64,000 bases of DNA from Conchocele bisecta (Eukaryota; Mollusca; Bivalvia; Lucinida; Thyasiridae): positions 69,492,828 through 69,556,827 of the forward strand of contig CM055274.1 in NCBI GenBank assembly GCA_029237695.1, read 5' to 3'. Under the pieces are notes generated by a model. It did not search any database. It saw nothing but the letters and a program-made list of their open reading frames with translations, and had not been told where the DNA came from. A program made the translations under genes and the position numbers. This document shows, one piece after another, positions 22,396 to 33,660 of the stretch (position 1 is its first letter; every line of letters starts with the position of its first letter).

Positions 22396-23000
22396 TTAAC
22401 CATTAAAACGCTGAAAAATAAAATTGCCGTCTGCTCATTTTGTATATTTTAATCTCTTTAAAAACCTGTTTTGGCAGCGCAGTAGAATCGTCTCAGTATG
22501 TTTTTGAGGAGAAAATATAAAAATATTTAAAACAGCAGACGACAATTTGTCGTTTCCAGCGCTTTAAAGGTACATGCCCACTCAGTAAGCCCAAAATGTC
22601 ATTTATAGGAATTAAATAAGTGTATAACTGATAGTGACGCGCGTGTATCAGGCTATTTTCATATGCAAATAAGGCAAGATATTTTTTATTATTTATACTA
22701 AAGAAATGCGTCACCTGAAAAAATAATATTTTCGACAGATTTTAAAGTATGATCATTGCACATCATAAAATAAATACAGAGATTAAATAGTAATGTCCGT
22801 TAACATTTTAAGCAAACACGGTTATCGCCCCTGATATCAGTGTGTAAATTTACGTCTGATATAAAATGTATAATAATGCCAATCAGTATGTGGGATAATG
22901 GCGCATGAATGTTTATTTTGCCAGGAAATGTCTCAGATGATGTCTCTGATGTAAAGAACATTTTGTACCTACTGAGTGGGCATGTACCTTTAAGGGTTAA
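22396..23000. mobile_element. TTAA element B carrying a nested element C
   Basis: Left end TTAACCATTAAAACGCTG, subterminal GCCGTCTGCTCATTTTG, then AACAGCAGACGACAATTTG and CCAGCGCTTTAA. The last bases (AAGGGTTAA) lie 430 bases further on, after element C. The central hairpin is partly deleted. Confidence 0.85.
22564..22993. mobile_element. TTAA element C, copy 1 (nested)
   Basis: TTAA then AGGTACATGCCCACTCAGTA at the left and its inverse TACTGAGTGGGCATGTACCT then TTAA at the right. The interior includes an ATGCAAAT octamer and no long frame. The flanking TTAA is present once in family B, so it was duplicated. Confidence 0.9.
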
Positions 23001-23157
23001 TGAAACTGCAACACCAACAATCAATCAATCAATCTAGTTTAATCTTGTAGTACCCTATGTTCAGTACTTTCAGTACTTTGATTTCTACTCAATCTAGAAA
23101 TTTATAATTGGTCCTGCAAAACATGAGAAAAGCATGACAAAGCTATTTTAGCAAAAA

Positions 23158-25935
23158 CAAGAAACGAGGCAAAGCCATGAAGGCCAGGTTTTTTCCAAGC
23201 ATGGACACTTGGATAACATAACAAGAGGGCCATGATGGCCCTAATTCGCTCACCTGACTCCATGAACACCAGAGGAGAATGTGACATTGAGTTCATGTGT
23301 TTTAAAAAAATTGTACTATTTTTAGATGGCGGTCATCTTGGATTAAGCGATGACTCTCATTTTACAAAATCTGAAAATGCTTCACCCAGCATCGGCCATG
23401 TGGTTCCTGAGAAAAAGACGTTAAAAATCTTGAATAAATGGACCTTTTGGTGGCCATCATGGATGACATAATCATCCGATTCCGACAAATATTGCACCAG
23501 AGTGATCGCCTCATTGATACCTTCAATTTGATATATGACATGACCATATTCAGTCAAAAATAAAATTTGACCCCAATTTGACCCCACGGGCCACGCCCAT
23601 TTTTGACCCCGGGGTCACCATTTTAACAACTTTCAAAGAGCAATGAACATTGATCATTCCTACCAAGTTTTGTCGAAATCCGGCTAGCGGTTCATGAGAA
23701 GATTTTTTAAGAATTTATGCTATTTTTAGACGGCGGCCATCTTGGATTAGCGATGACCTCCATTTTAACAAATCTGAAAAGGCTTTCACCCATGGACCAT
23801 AACTTTTAAGTTTGGCTACCATGGGCCAAGCGGTTCATGTGAAGAAGAATTTTTAAATCTCCAATAAAAGAACGACCTTTTGACATTTCGGCGGCCATCT
23901 TGGATGACATAACAATCCGATTTGTACAAAAAATGTACCAGAGTGATCGCCTCATTGATACCTTCGATTTGATATATAACATGACCATATTCGGTCAAAA
24001 ATAAAATTTGACCCCACGGGCCACGCCCATTTTTGACCCCGGGGTCACCATTTTAACAACTTTGAAAGAGCATTGTACATCGATCATTCCTACCAAGTTT
24101 CGTCGAAATCCGGCTAGCGGTTCATGAGAAGAACATTTTTTAAGAATTTATGCTATTTTTAGACGGTGGCCATCTTGGATTAGCGATGACCTCCATTTTA
24201 ACAAATCTGAAAAGGCTTCACACATGGACCATAACTTTTAAGTTTGGCTACCATGGGCCAAGCGGTTCATGTGAAGAAGAATTTTGAAATCTCTATAAAA
24301 GAACGACCTTTTGACCTTTCGGCGGCCATCTTGGATGACATAACAATCCGATTTCGACAGAAAATGCACCAGAGTGATCGCCTCATTGATACCTTCAATT
24401 TGATATATGACATGACCATATTCGGTCAAAAATAAAATTTGACCCCAATTTGACCCCACGGGCCACGCCCATTTTTGACCCCGGGGTCACCATTTTAACA
24501 ACTTTGAAAGAGCAATGTACATCGATCATTCCTACCAAGTTTCGTCGAAATCTGGCAAGTGGTTCATGAGAAGATTTTTTAAGAATTTATGCTATTTTTA
24601 GACGGCGGCCATCTTGGATTAGCGATGACCTCAATTTTAACAAATCTGAAAAGGCTCACCCATGGACCATAACTTTTAAGTTTGGCTACCATGGGCCAAG
24701 CGGTTCATGTGAAGAAGAATTTTGAAATCTCTAATAAAAGAACGACCTTTTGACCTTTCGGCGGCCATCTTGGATGACATAACAATCCGATTTCGACAGA
24801 AAATGCACCAGAGTGATCGCCTCATTGATACCTTCAATTTGATATATGACATGACCATATTCGGTGGTGAAAAATAAAATTTGACCCCAATTTGACCCGA
24901 CGGGCCACGCCCATTTTTGACCCCACCCCGGGGTCACCATTTTAACAACTTTCAAAGAGCAATGTACATCGATCATTCCTACCAAGTTTCGTCGAAATCC
25001 GGCTAGCGGTTCATGAGAAGAAGATTTTTAAGAATTTATGCTTTTTTATATTTTTCGGACGGCGGCCATCTTGATTAGCGATGACCTCCATTTTAACAAA
25101 CCTGAAAAGGCTTCACCCATGGACCATAACTTTTAAGTTTGGCTACCATGGGCCAAGCGGTTCATGTGAAGAAGAATTTTGAAATCTCTAATAAAAGAAC
25201 GACCTTTTGACCTTTCGGCGGCCATCTTGGATAACATAACAATCCGATTTCGACAAAAAATGAACCAGAGTGATCGCCTCATTGATACCTTCAATTTGAT
25301 ATATGAAATGACCATATTCAGAAAAAAATAAAATTTGACCCCAATTTGACCCCACGGGACACGCCCATTTTTAACCCCAGGGTCACCATTTTAACAACTT
25401 TGAAAGAGCAATGTACATCGATCATTCCTACCAAGTTTTGTCGAAATCCGGTTGGCGGTTCTTGAGAAGAAGATAATTTAGAATTTGTGCTATTTTTAGA
25501 CGGTGGCCATCTTGGATTACATAATGACGTCATTTTAACAATTTTGTAATCCCCCTACCTAAGGACCATGACCATGAACTTTGGTGACCATAGGCCCAAT
25601 GGTTACCGAGGAGAAGACGTTTGAAAATGTTCACGGACGACGACGACGGACGACGGACGACGGACGGCGGACACATTGCGGTAACAATAGCTCACATGAG
25701 CTTCGTCAGGTGAGCTAATTATACCCACTTTTTGTAGACTAGATGGCCGTGGCCTGCATGTCGCGCCTTGGGGTGAGGCATGGACACTAAAAAAATAGAT
25801 ATAATAGATGGAAAAACTTTAATGAAAAAACTTTAACCGGACACACGGACACACGGACACACGGACATACGGACGGACGGACGTATGCCAAAATGCCGAC
25901 GATATCGCGCTTTCCGCAAGCGGGTGCGACAATGA
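23158..25935 (+). mobile_element. Tandem-repeat element J, copy 1, interrupted
   Basis: Head ACAAGAAACGAGGCAAAGCC then GGCCAGGTTTTTTCCAAGCA up to GGATAACATA (23220). It resumes at 25718 with ATTATACCCACTTTTTGTAG, TGGCCTGCATGTCGCGCC, an ACGGACACACGG run and a tail CTTTCCGCAAGCGGGTGCGA. The copy at 26450 has the uninterrupted junction. Confidence 0.7.
23221..25717 (+). mobile_element. Tandem-repeat element L, complete copy nested in J
   Basis: Head ACAAGAGGGCCATGATGGCC (a hairpin), then CGCTCACCTGAC. The core holds about four and a half units of roughly 430 bases with GGCGGCCATCTTGGATTAGC, GGTTCATGAGAAG, TTTGACCCC and AGAGTGATCGCCTCATTGAT. Then comes a GACGACGGACGACGG run and a tail AACAATAGCTCACATGAGCT ending CAGGTGAGCTA. 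The architecture is pearl/Helentron-like. Short frames on both strands recur in each unit and are repeat products. Confidence 0.75.
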
Positions 25936-28480
25936 TGATAAACACCCATGTGAAGTATCAAGGTAATGGTGAAGTTAGTTGCAGAGATATAGTACACGAA
26001 AAAACTTTAACAAATAAATTCAAAGTAATTTGACCTTCACATTGCGCACAGGGGCCGCACGGTTGGGGGTTAGAGTGAAAATATGGACGATGATAAACAC
26101 CCATGTGAAGTTTCAAGGTAATGGGCGAAGCAGTTGCAGAGATATAGTATAACAAAAAAGTTTTAACCAAAAAAAAATTTAACCCGACGTACTTTAAAAA
26201 GTTAACGTTGAAAATGGGTAAGTCAATTACGTAGAAATAATAGGTGAAGGTAAAAAAATGGTCACATGTTGGATAGTTGTATGTGGTAGGCACCCCTTGG
26301 TTATGAAGCTGTGAAAGTTTGGTGGTGGTCCTAGGTGGTACAGTACCAAAGAAATGGACTTAAACACGAAAACTTAACATTGTAAACGCGAAAAGTTAAC
26401 ATTGAAAATGGCTAAGTCGATTGCGCGGAAAAAATGGGTCAAGTTCAAAACAAGAAACGAGGCAAAGCCACGAAGGCCAGGTTTTTTCCAAGCATAGACA
26501 CTTGGATAACATAATTATACCCACTTTTTGTAGACTAGATGGCCGTGGCCTGCATGTCGCGCCTTGGGGCGAGGCATGGACACTAAAAAAATAGATATAG
26601 TAGATGGAAAAACTTTAACCAAAAAAACTTCTTTTAACCGGACACAAACGGGACGAAACGGAGAAACGAACGTGACGTATGCCCAAAAGGCCGACGATAT
26701 CGAACGCTTTCCGCAAATGCAGGTTGTGCACAAGATGATAAACACCCATGTGAAGTATCAAGGTATTGGGTGAAGCAGTTGCAGAGATATGTAACGAAAA
26801 AACTTTAACAAAAAATTCAAAGTAATTTGAACTTGACATAGGCACTTAGGATGGCGCTTTCCGCAAGCAGGTGCGACAATGATGATAAACACCCATGTGA
26901 AGTATCAAGTATTGGGGTGAAGCAGTTGCAGAGAATATAGTACACGAAAAAACTTTAACAAAAAAATTCCAAAAAAAAAATTACTAAGAATTTGAATTGA
27001 CATAGGGCACGGATCGCGCTTATTCCGCAAGCAGGGTCGACAATGATGATAAACACCCATGTGAAGTATCAAGGTATTGGGTGAAGCAGTTTGCAGAGAT
27101 ATAGTACACAAAAAAACTTTAACAAAAAAATTCAAAGTAATTTGACCTTGACATTGGGCACAGGGGCCGCACGGTTGGGGGTTAGAATGAAAAATATGAA
27201 TGATGATAAACACCCATGTGAAGTTTCAAGGTAAATGGGCGAAGCAGTTGCAGAGATATAGTATCAACGAAAAAGTTTTAAAACCAAAAAACTTTAAGCA
27301 GACGTACGTTAAAAGATTAACGTTGAAAATGGCCTGAGTCAATTACGTAGAAATAATAGGTGAAGGTAAAAAAATGGTCACATGTTGGATAGTTGTATGT
27401 GGTAGGCACCCCTTGGTTATGAAGCTGTGAAAGTTTGGTGGTCCTAGGTGGTACAGTACCAAAGAAATGGACTTAAACACGAAAACTTAACATTGTAAAC
27501 GCGAAAACTTAACATTGAAAATGGCTAAGTGACTGCGCGGAAAAATGGGTGAAGTTAAAAAAAAAAAAGTAACCAGTTTGGGATGTGATGTGGTGGGTAA
27601 CCCCTTGATTATGAAGCTGTGAAAGTTTGGTGGTCCTAGGTGGACGTACCGAAAAAATGGACTAAACACGAAAACTTAACATTGTAAAAAAAAAAAACCG
27701 CGAAAACTTTAACAATGAAAATGCTAATCGAACTACGGAAAAAAATAAGTAAAAAAGAACATGTTGGATAGTGATATGTGGTGGGCAACCCTTGATTATG
27801 AAGCTGTGAAAGTTTGGTGGTCCTAGGTGGTACAGTACAAAGAAATGGACTCAAAACGAAAACTTAACATTGTTAAAGGAAATCGCCCGCCCCAGCTCAG
27901 ACTTAAACACGAAAACTAACATTGTAAAGCGGTCGACTAACCATTGAAAACTGCTTTATTGTCGACTAACATTAAAAAGCAGGAAAAAATGGTGAAGTTA
28001 AAAAAAAAGTAACATGTTTGGATAGTGATAATGGTGGTGGGCACCCCTTGATTATGAAAGCTGTGAAAGTTTGGTGTAACCAATGGTGGTACAGTAACAA
28101 TAAAGATATGGACTCAAACACGAAAACTTAACATTGATTGTGGACGCCGCCCGCCGCCCGCCCGCCGCCCGCCGCCCGCCGCCCGCCCGCCCGCCCGGCT
28201 TTCGCCAATCCAATAGCCTGGATTTTTTTTCAAAAAACCTGGCTAAAAAAGTAACATGTTGGATAGTGATATGTGGTGGGCACCCCTTGATTATGAAGCT
28301 GTGAAAGTTTGGTGGTCCTAGGTGGTACAGTAACAAAGAAAGGACTCAAACAAAAACTTAACATTGATTGTGGACGCCGTCCGCCCGCCCGCCCGCCCGC
28401 CGCCCGCCCGCCCCGCCCGCCGGCTTTCGCCAATCCAATAGCCTGGATTTTTTTTAAAAAAACCTGGCTAAAAATAATCA
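25936..28480 (+). repeat. Complex tandem arrays of J type, indel-rich
   Basis: Two repeat types: GATGATAAACACCCATGTGA with TTGCAGAGATATAGTA (25930-27290) and TTATGAAGCTGTGAAAGTTT with GGTGGTCCTAGGTGG and CGAAAACTTAACATTG (26300-28360). A second J head starts at 26450 inside the array. Many single-base drops and insertions from about 26.8 kb to 28.3 kb are not shared between units. Confidence 0.65.
28136..28475. repeat. Twin CCCG-rich stretches
   Basis: GCCCGCC runs at about 28145-28198 and 28378-28422, each preceded by TTGATTGTGGACGCCG and followed by GGCTTTCGCCAATCCAATAG and CCTGGATTTTTTTT. The pair sits in one duplicated unit of about 235 bases. Confidence 0.8.
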
Positions 28481-28499
28481 GACCAGAAATTACTAACAC

Positions 28500-28725
28500 T
28501 GATGGATGTACTCCTCAAAAACTTTGGCGTAAATTTCTTCTAAGTCATTTAACCTTGACCTTGAGCAGATGGGCAACATCGGTGGGCTATAGTGTAAATA
28601 CGGAAGATGAAAAATATGTCTTTGGTAATTCAAGCCAATCCGATTTACGGTAACAGAGATAGTAGGCAGCCAAAAACATTAACTCAAATCTCAGACAGAT
28701 GGACAGACAGGCAGACAGGCAGCCT
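28500..28725 (+). mobile_element. Tandem-repeat element, 3' fragment
   Basis: Contains TTTAACCTTGACCTTGAGCA, GGTAACAGAGATAGTAGGCA and a GACAGACAGGCAGACAGGCA run. It resembles the units at 36603-38220 and the reversed piece at 39890. Confidence 0.55.
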
Positions 28726-29009
28726 ATTTTATGCCCATATCTCTACTTCTGCACAATACTGCAGTAAACCACCGTATATATATAACTAACGGCGCCCATA
28801 ATCGTTACAACATGCGTTCTGTGAACCATGTGATGTGATAGGGAGAATGGCAATGAATACACTACACTATAGCACAGTTGATGTCACATCTAGAAGCCGC
28901 ATCATGCATGAATTGACACAGACAGTTGGATGGTAGACGCATAAATACATCTTAACGTTGCCAGTTCATGCCGAGGCGTCACCATTTTGTCACTGCAAAA
29001 CAATGAATT
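28726..29009. other. No recognised feature
   Basis: Nothing supported in this stretch. Confidence 0.4.
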
Positions 29010-29182
29010 GTTATCTTATTCCTCACCAAAAATATATGTTGTGACCACCGTTTGAACCGTCTCGTTGAGACAGTTCAAATGAGTGGTCACAACATATACT
29101 TTCAACAGGAAATAAAACTAGAGAAAAGAAAATCCTTCATTTTTCATACACGTAAATGTGTACTCGGAATGTAATTGGTTAA
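29010..29182. mobile_element. TTAA element F, copy 2
   Basis: Hairpin TTGTGACCACCGTTTGAACC and GTTCAAATGAGTGGTCACAA around a GTCTCGTTGAGAC centre; right end GTAATTGGTTAA. The left boundary is not clear. Confidence 0.65.
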
Positions 29183-29370
29183 CATAGCCAGTTAGTTCAT
29201 GAAGCATTCAATGGAAATGATCTGGTTATTCTATTGACCTGAACACATGGCCCAGGAGAATATTTTATATTGCAAAGGACTGAATGTCCTAAAGTTCTTC
29301 GCAGTATGTGCTTGTGAATGCCAAATAGACTAATAATTAATCTAGAGTGGAAAGCGTTTCGTGAAAAATA

Positions 29371-29397
29371 AGCAACAACAACAACAACAACAACAAG
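29371..29397. repeat. CAA trinucleotide microsatellite
   Basis: About eight CAA units. Confidence 0.9.
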
Positions 29398-29689
29398 AGA
29401 ATGGAAACCGAAACCGAAGATTGTATTTGAGCACGAACCATGGAGTTACGAATCGTGAATAATAGAGTATGGGACTACGGAAACATTTGCAATAACATAA
29501 ATTTAGCACCAGAAAGCAAACAAAACATTTATCACACAGAAAAGGCGATCAAGCTGTTGGAAGTAGTTTATAGCGTAAGACCTGTGATTTTAAGAAGTTC
29601 AACCCACAAAATATGTGCTGTGACCGACATATGCTCATTTGCATAAAATCGGTCAGACCTCAAATTTGGATGTTGCGCTCGAATAATAA

Positions 29690-29935
29690 GGAACACCAGG
29701 CCAGTGTATTTTTTATCTAGTTTATCAGGGGCTAAGAAATGCAAAGTAATTCCAAGGCTGATCAAGGAATTCCTATCATTTCCGAGCAGAGCCTGATAAC
29801 AAAAGGCACCAGTCTGGTAGTCTGGGCCCGGTTGCTCAAAGCTTCTGTTAGCTTAACAGACTGTTAAATCCTTAGCATTGCTAACTGTTTGCTCTAGGTA
29901 TTGTTCTATGCTAAGGAATGTACATGTATAATGTT
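29690..29935. mobile_element. Family N copy and a further element end
   Basis: 29698-29825: AGTTTATCAGGGGCTAAGAA and TTTCCGAGCAGAGCCTGATA are in inverted arrangement around CCAAGGCTGATCAAGGAATT. It is followed at 29825 by GGGCCCGGTTGCTCAAAG, which looks like a DNA-transposon end without a visible partner. Confidence 0.45.
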
Positions 29936-30198
29936 GTTTTGCCGAATAAGTCGGAGTTTTTCTGCAGTGTGTCATCACACTGGCATCATTCAGAAATATG
30001 ATGCGAAGTTATATGTCAGATGGCCAGTGAAATGCCACCGAAAGTAGTTTTTGAATACAGATTGACCTGGATACATTGTATCAGTGTCAGTGCCTGATAC
30101 AGCACATTACAAATTGCAGCTAGGCACCTGATAGAAGGAAGCATGTACGTTATGGTTGTTTTCTCCTTCTGTACCATTCATATTGTAATCAATATTAT

Positions 30199-32293
30199 TT
30201 AACCCTTACAATGCGGGAAACAAAATTGTTGCCCGTTGTTTTTTGGTATGTGTCTTCTTTCTCAATAAAAACATGGTTTGACAGCACTTTAGAATCATTT
30301 CCATTGGAAATGATTCTAAAGTGCTGTCAAACCATGTTGTTGATGAGAAAAATAACAAGAGTTGTCAGAAGACAACGAAGCTCGCCTGTTGGCAGCCTTC
30401 ATTCAAACTTGTCACAGGTGTATAAAAAACATGAATATTATATAACTTGACCTTGGGATAAGGGGTGTGCGGTGGACCTTGACATTGAGGTCAGTGGTGG
30501 AACGTTGGTCGTGGATTTGATATAGCATGATATAGCATATTAAGATGAATTCATGTATGAAATATTAATGCGCTCCCTGAAAAGAGAAGGAAAACAAAAT
30601 TTAACCCAGCGTTAAGTTTATGAACACTAAGTTTATGAACACACTAAGTTGGTGATTTTCTACAGCATGATAGCTATTCACATGAGGAATTCATGTATAA
30701 ATGTGCTAATTTTGTGACCTTGGCCTTGGCGAAAGGGGTGGGGGTGGGTCATGGATTTGCTGTAGCACAATAGAGGATCATCAGATGAATGCATGTATGA
30801 AATATCAAAGAGTTCAAAGTGTAAAGAAACAGACGTTACACAACATTTACCTCAATGTAAAATTTATGAACATACCAAGTTTGTGACCTTGACCTTGGGG
30901 TAAGGGTTGGGTGGTGGGTTGTGGATTTGCTACAGCATGATAGAGGGTCATCTGAGGAATGTATGTATGAAATATCAAGGTGTTCCATCAAAGGAAACAG
31001 TTGTTATCAGACATTTACCCCAACGTTAAGTTTATGAATGTGTCAAGTTTGTGACCTTGACCTTGGGGTAAGGGGTGGGTGGTGGGTCATGGATTTGCTA
31101 TAGCACGATAGAGTATCATCAGATGAATGCGAGTATGAAATATCAAGGCGTTCCATGAAAGGAAACAGATGTTATAAGACATTTACCCCAGCGTTAAGTT
31201 TATGAATGTGCCAAGTTTGTGACCGTGACCTTGGGGAAAGGGGTGGGGGTTGGTCATGGATTTGCTATAGCACGATAGAGTATCATCAGATGAATGCATG
31301 TATGAAATATCAAGGTGTTCAAAGTGTAAAGAAACAGAAGTTACACAACATTTACCCCAACGTTAAGTTTATCAACATGCTAAGTTTGTGACCTTGACTT
31401 TTGGGTAAGGGTTGGGTGGTGGGTTGTGGATTTGCTACAGCATGATAGAGGGTCATCGGAGGAATGCATGAAATAGCAAGGCGTTCCATGAAAGGAAACA
31501 GACATTTACCCCAATGTTAAGTTTATGAATGTACTAAGTTTGTGACCTTGACCTTGTTTATGAATGTGCTAAGATTGTGACCTTGACCTTGGGGGAAGGG
31601 GTGGGCGGTGGGTCATGAATTTGCTCTAGCACGATAGAGTATCATCAGATGAATGCATGTATGAAATATCAAGGCGTTCCATGAAAGAAAACAGATGTTA
31701 TAAGACATTTACCCAACATTAAGTTTATGAATGTGCCAAGTTTGTGACCTTGACCTTGGGGTAAGGGTTGGGTGGTGAGTCACGGATTTGCTACAGCATG
31801 ATAGAGGGTCATCTGAGGAATGCATGTATGAAATAACAATAAGACATTTACCCAACATTAAGTTTATTAATGTGCCAAGTTTGTGACCTTGACCTTGGGG
31901 TAAGGGCTGGGTGGTGGGTCATGGATTTGCTACAGAATGACAGAGGGTCATCTGAGGAATGCATGTATGAAATAACAAGGTGTTCCATGAAAGGAAACAG
32001 AAGTTATAAGACATTTACCCAACGTTAAGTTTATGAATGTGCCAAGTTTGTGACCTTGACCTTGGGGTAAGGGCTTGGTGGTGGGTCATGGATTTGCTAC
32101 AGCATGATAGAGGGTCATCTGAGGAATGCATGTATGAAATAACAAGGTGTTCCATGAAAGGAAATAGAAGTTATAAGACATTTACCCAACGACACCGATG
32201 ACGCCGACGGAAGTATGTCATAAGCTCTTCTGCACTTCGTGCAGGCGAGCTAAAAAATAAACAGCAGACCACAAAATTTAATTGTAAGGTTAA
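30199..32293. mobile_element. TTAA element B split by a 1.9 kb element
   Basis: TTAACCCTTACAATGCGGGA and the full hairpin run to GATGAGAAAAATA (30354). The right end AAAAATAAACAGCAGACCAC to AATTGTAAGGTTAA resumes at 32253. The two pieces make one ordinary family B element. Confidence 0.85.
30355..32252 (+). mobile_element. Tandem-repeat element K, complete copy nested in B
   Basis: Head ACAAGAGTTGTCAGAAGACA (hairpin GTTGTCAGAAGACAAC) then CGAAGCTCGCC. About nine or ten units of roughly 168 bases contain TTTGTGACCTTGACCTTGGG, GGGTCATGGATTTGCTA and AAGACATTTACCC. The tail is TCTGCACTTCGTGCAGGCGA ending GCTA. Head ACAAGAG and tail GAGCTA match element L. Confidence 0.75.
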
Positions 32294-32309
32294 ACTAGCT
32301 TACAACATG

Positions 32310-32715
32310 GGTGTACATCATGCTTATGTACTCATATACCACATGTTCATATACCGCATGTTCATATACCGCATGTACATATACCGCATGTACATATACC
32401 ACATGTTCATATACCACATGCACATATACCACATGTACATTTATAAACCAACCATGTTTCATAATACCACATGTACACAAATACCGCATGTACATATACC
32501 ACATGACATATACCACATGTACATATGACCACATGTTCATATACCGCAATGAACATAATATCGCATGTTCATATACCGCATGTACATATGCCGCATGTAC
32601 CTATGCCACATGTTCATATACCGCATGTTCATATACCACATGTACATATACCGCATGTACATATACCGCATGTTCATATACCGCATGTACATACCGCATG
32701 TTCATATACCGCATG
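32310..32715. repeat. 15-bp minisatellite
   Basis: Unit ATGTTCATATACCGC with A/T and G/A variants. A multiple of three, so long open frames appear on both strands; these are not genes. Confidence 0.9.
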
Positions 32716-32742
32716 TTGCGGTCTGAGATTTAAACAAATAAA

Positions 32743-32772
32743 GATATGTTCTGTTCTGTTCTGTTCTGTTCA
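32743..32772. repeat. TTCTG pentanucleotide microsatellite
   Basis: About five units of TGTTC. Confidence 0.85.
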
Positions 32773-32861
32773 TGAATGTAGTGTGTTTTCGGTCAGCATT
32801 GTTAGATTTCACATTTTCAACCTTTATATATATCCACTTAGCGAAGAAATTATCAACGGCA

Positions 32862-32992
32862 AAATATTGCAGCTAGCTAGTATCCATTGGCAACAGAAAG
32901 TAAAAAAAATAAAACAATTTCATGGAATTTGCACTAGCTAGTATCCATTGGCAACAGAATGTAAAAAAATAAAACATTTTCATGAAATTTTC
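32862..32992. repeat. Tandem duplication, about 70 bp
   Basis: GCTAGCTAGTATCCATTGGC, AACAGAAAGTAAAAA and TTTCATGGAATTT occur twice. Confidence 0.8.
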
Positions 32993-33013
32993 CTTGAACA
33001 CCTGATGCTCCCA

Positions 33014-33660
33014 TATATAAATGAAATGTGCAAGAAGCCAGATTGTATTACAACATGTTAGTATACATATATAAATGAAATGTGCAAGAAGCCAGATTGT
33101 ATTACAACATGTTAGTATACGTATATAAATGAAATGTGCAAGAAGCCAGATTGTATTACAACATGTTAGTATACATATATAAATGAAATGTGCAAGAAGC
33201 CAGATTGTATTACAACATGTTAGTATTTAAGAAGCCAGATTGTATTACAACATGTTAGTATACGTATATAAATGAAATGTGCAAGAAGCCAGATTGTATA
33301 AACACACATGTAGTATACGTATATAAATGAAATGTGCAAGAAGCAGATTGTATTACAACATGTTAGTATACGTATATAAATGAAATGTGCAAGAAGCCAG
33401 ATTGTATTACAACATGTTAGTATACGTATATAAATGAAATGTGCAAGAAGCCAGATTGTATTACAACATGTTAGTATACGTATATAAATGAAATGTGCAA
33501 GAAGCCAGATTGTATTACAACATGTTAGTATACGTATATAAATGAAATGTGCAAGAAGCCGATGTAAATTAAACAACCATTGTATTGACAACTTATATAC
33601 ATATATAAATGAAATGTGCAAGAAGCCAGATTGTATTACAACATGTTAGTATACGTATAT
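33014..33660. repeat. 54-bp minisatellite (about 12 units)
   Basis: Unit: TATATAAATGAAATGTGCAA, GAAGCCAGATTGTATTACAA and CATGTTAGTATACG. One unit near 33228 is truncated and one near 33560 diverged. The 133-codon minus frame is a repeat product since 54 is a multiple of three. Confidence 0.92.

Noticed and set aside
28309..28653. Frame with Arg-Pro-rich stretch, and a Gly-rich frame on the other strand
   Set aside because: The residues come from the GCCCGCC-rich blocks in an indel-rich array.
32307..33621. Frames of 130-140 codons on both strands
   Set aside because: They are products of the 15-bp and 54-bp minisatellites, both multiples of three.
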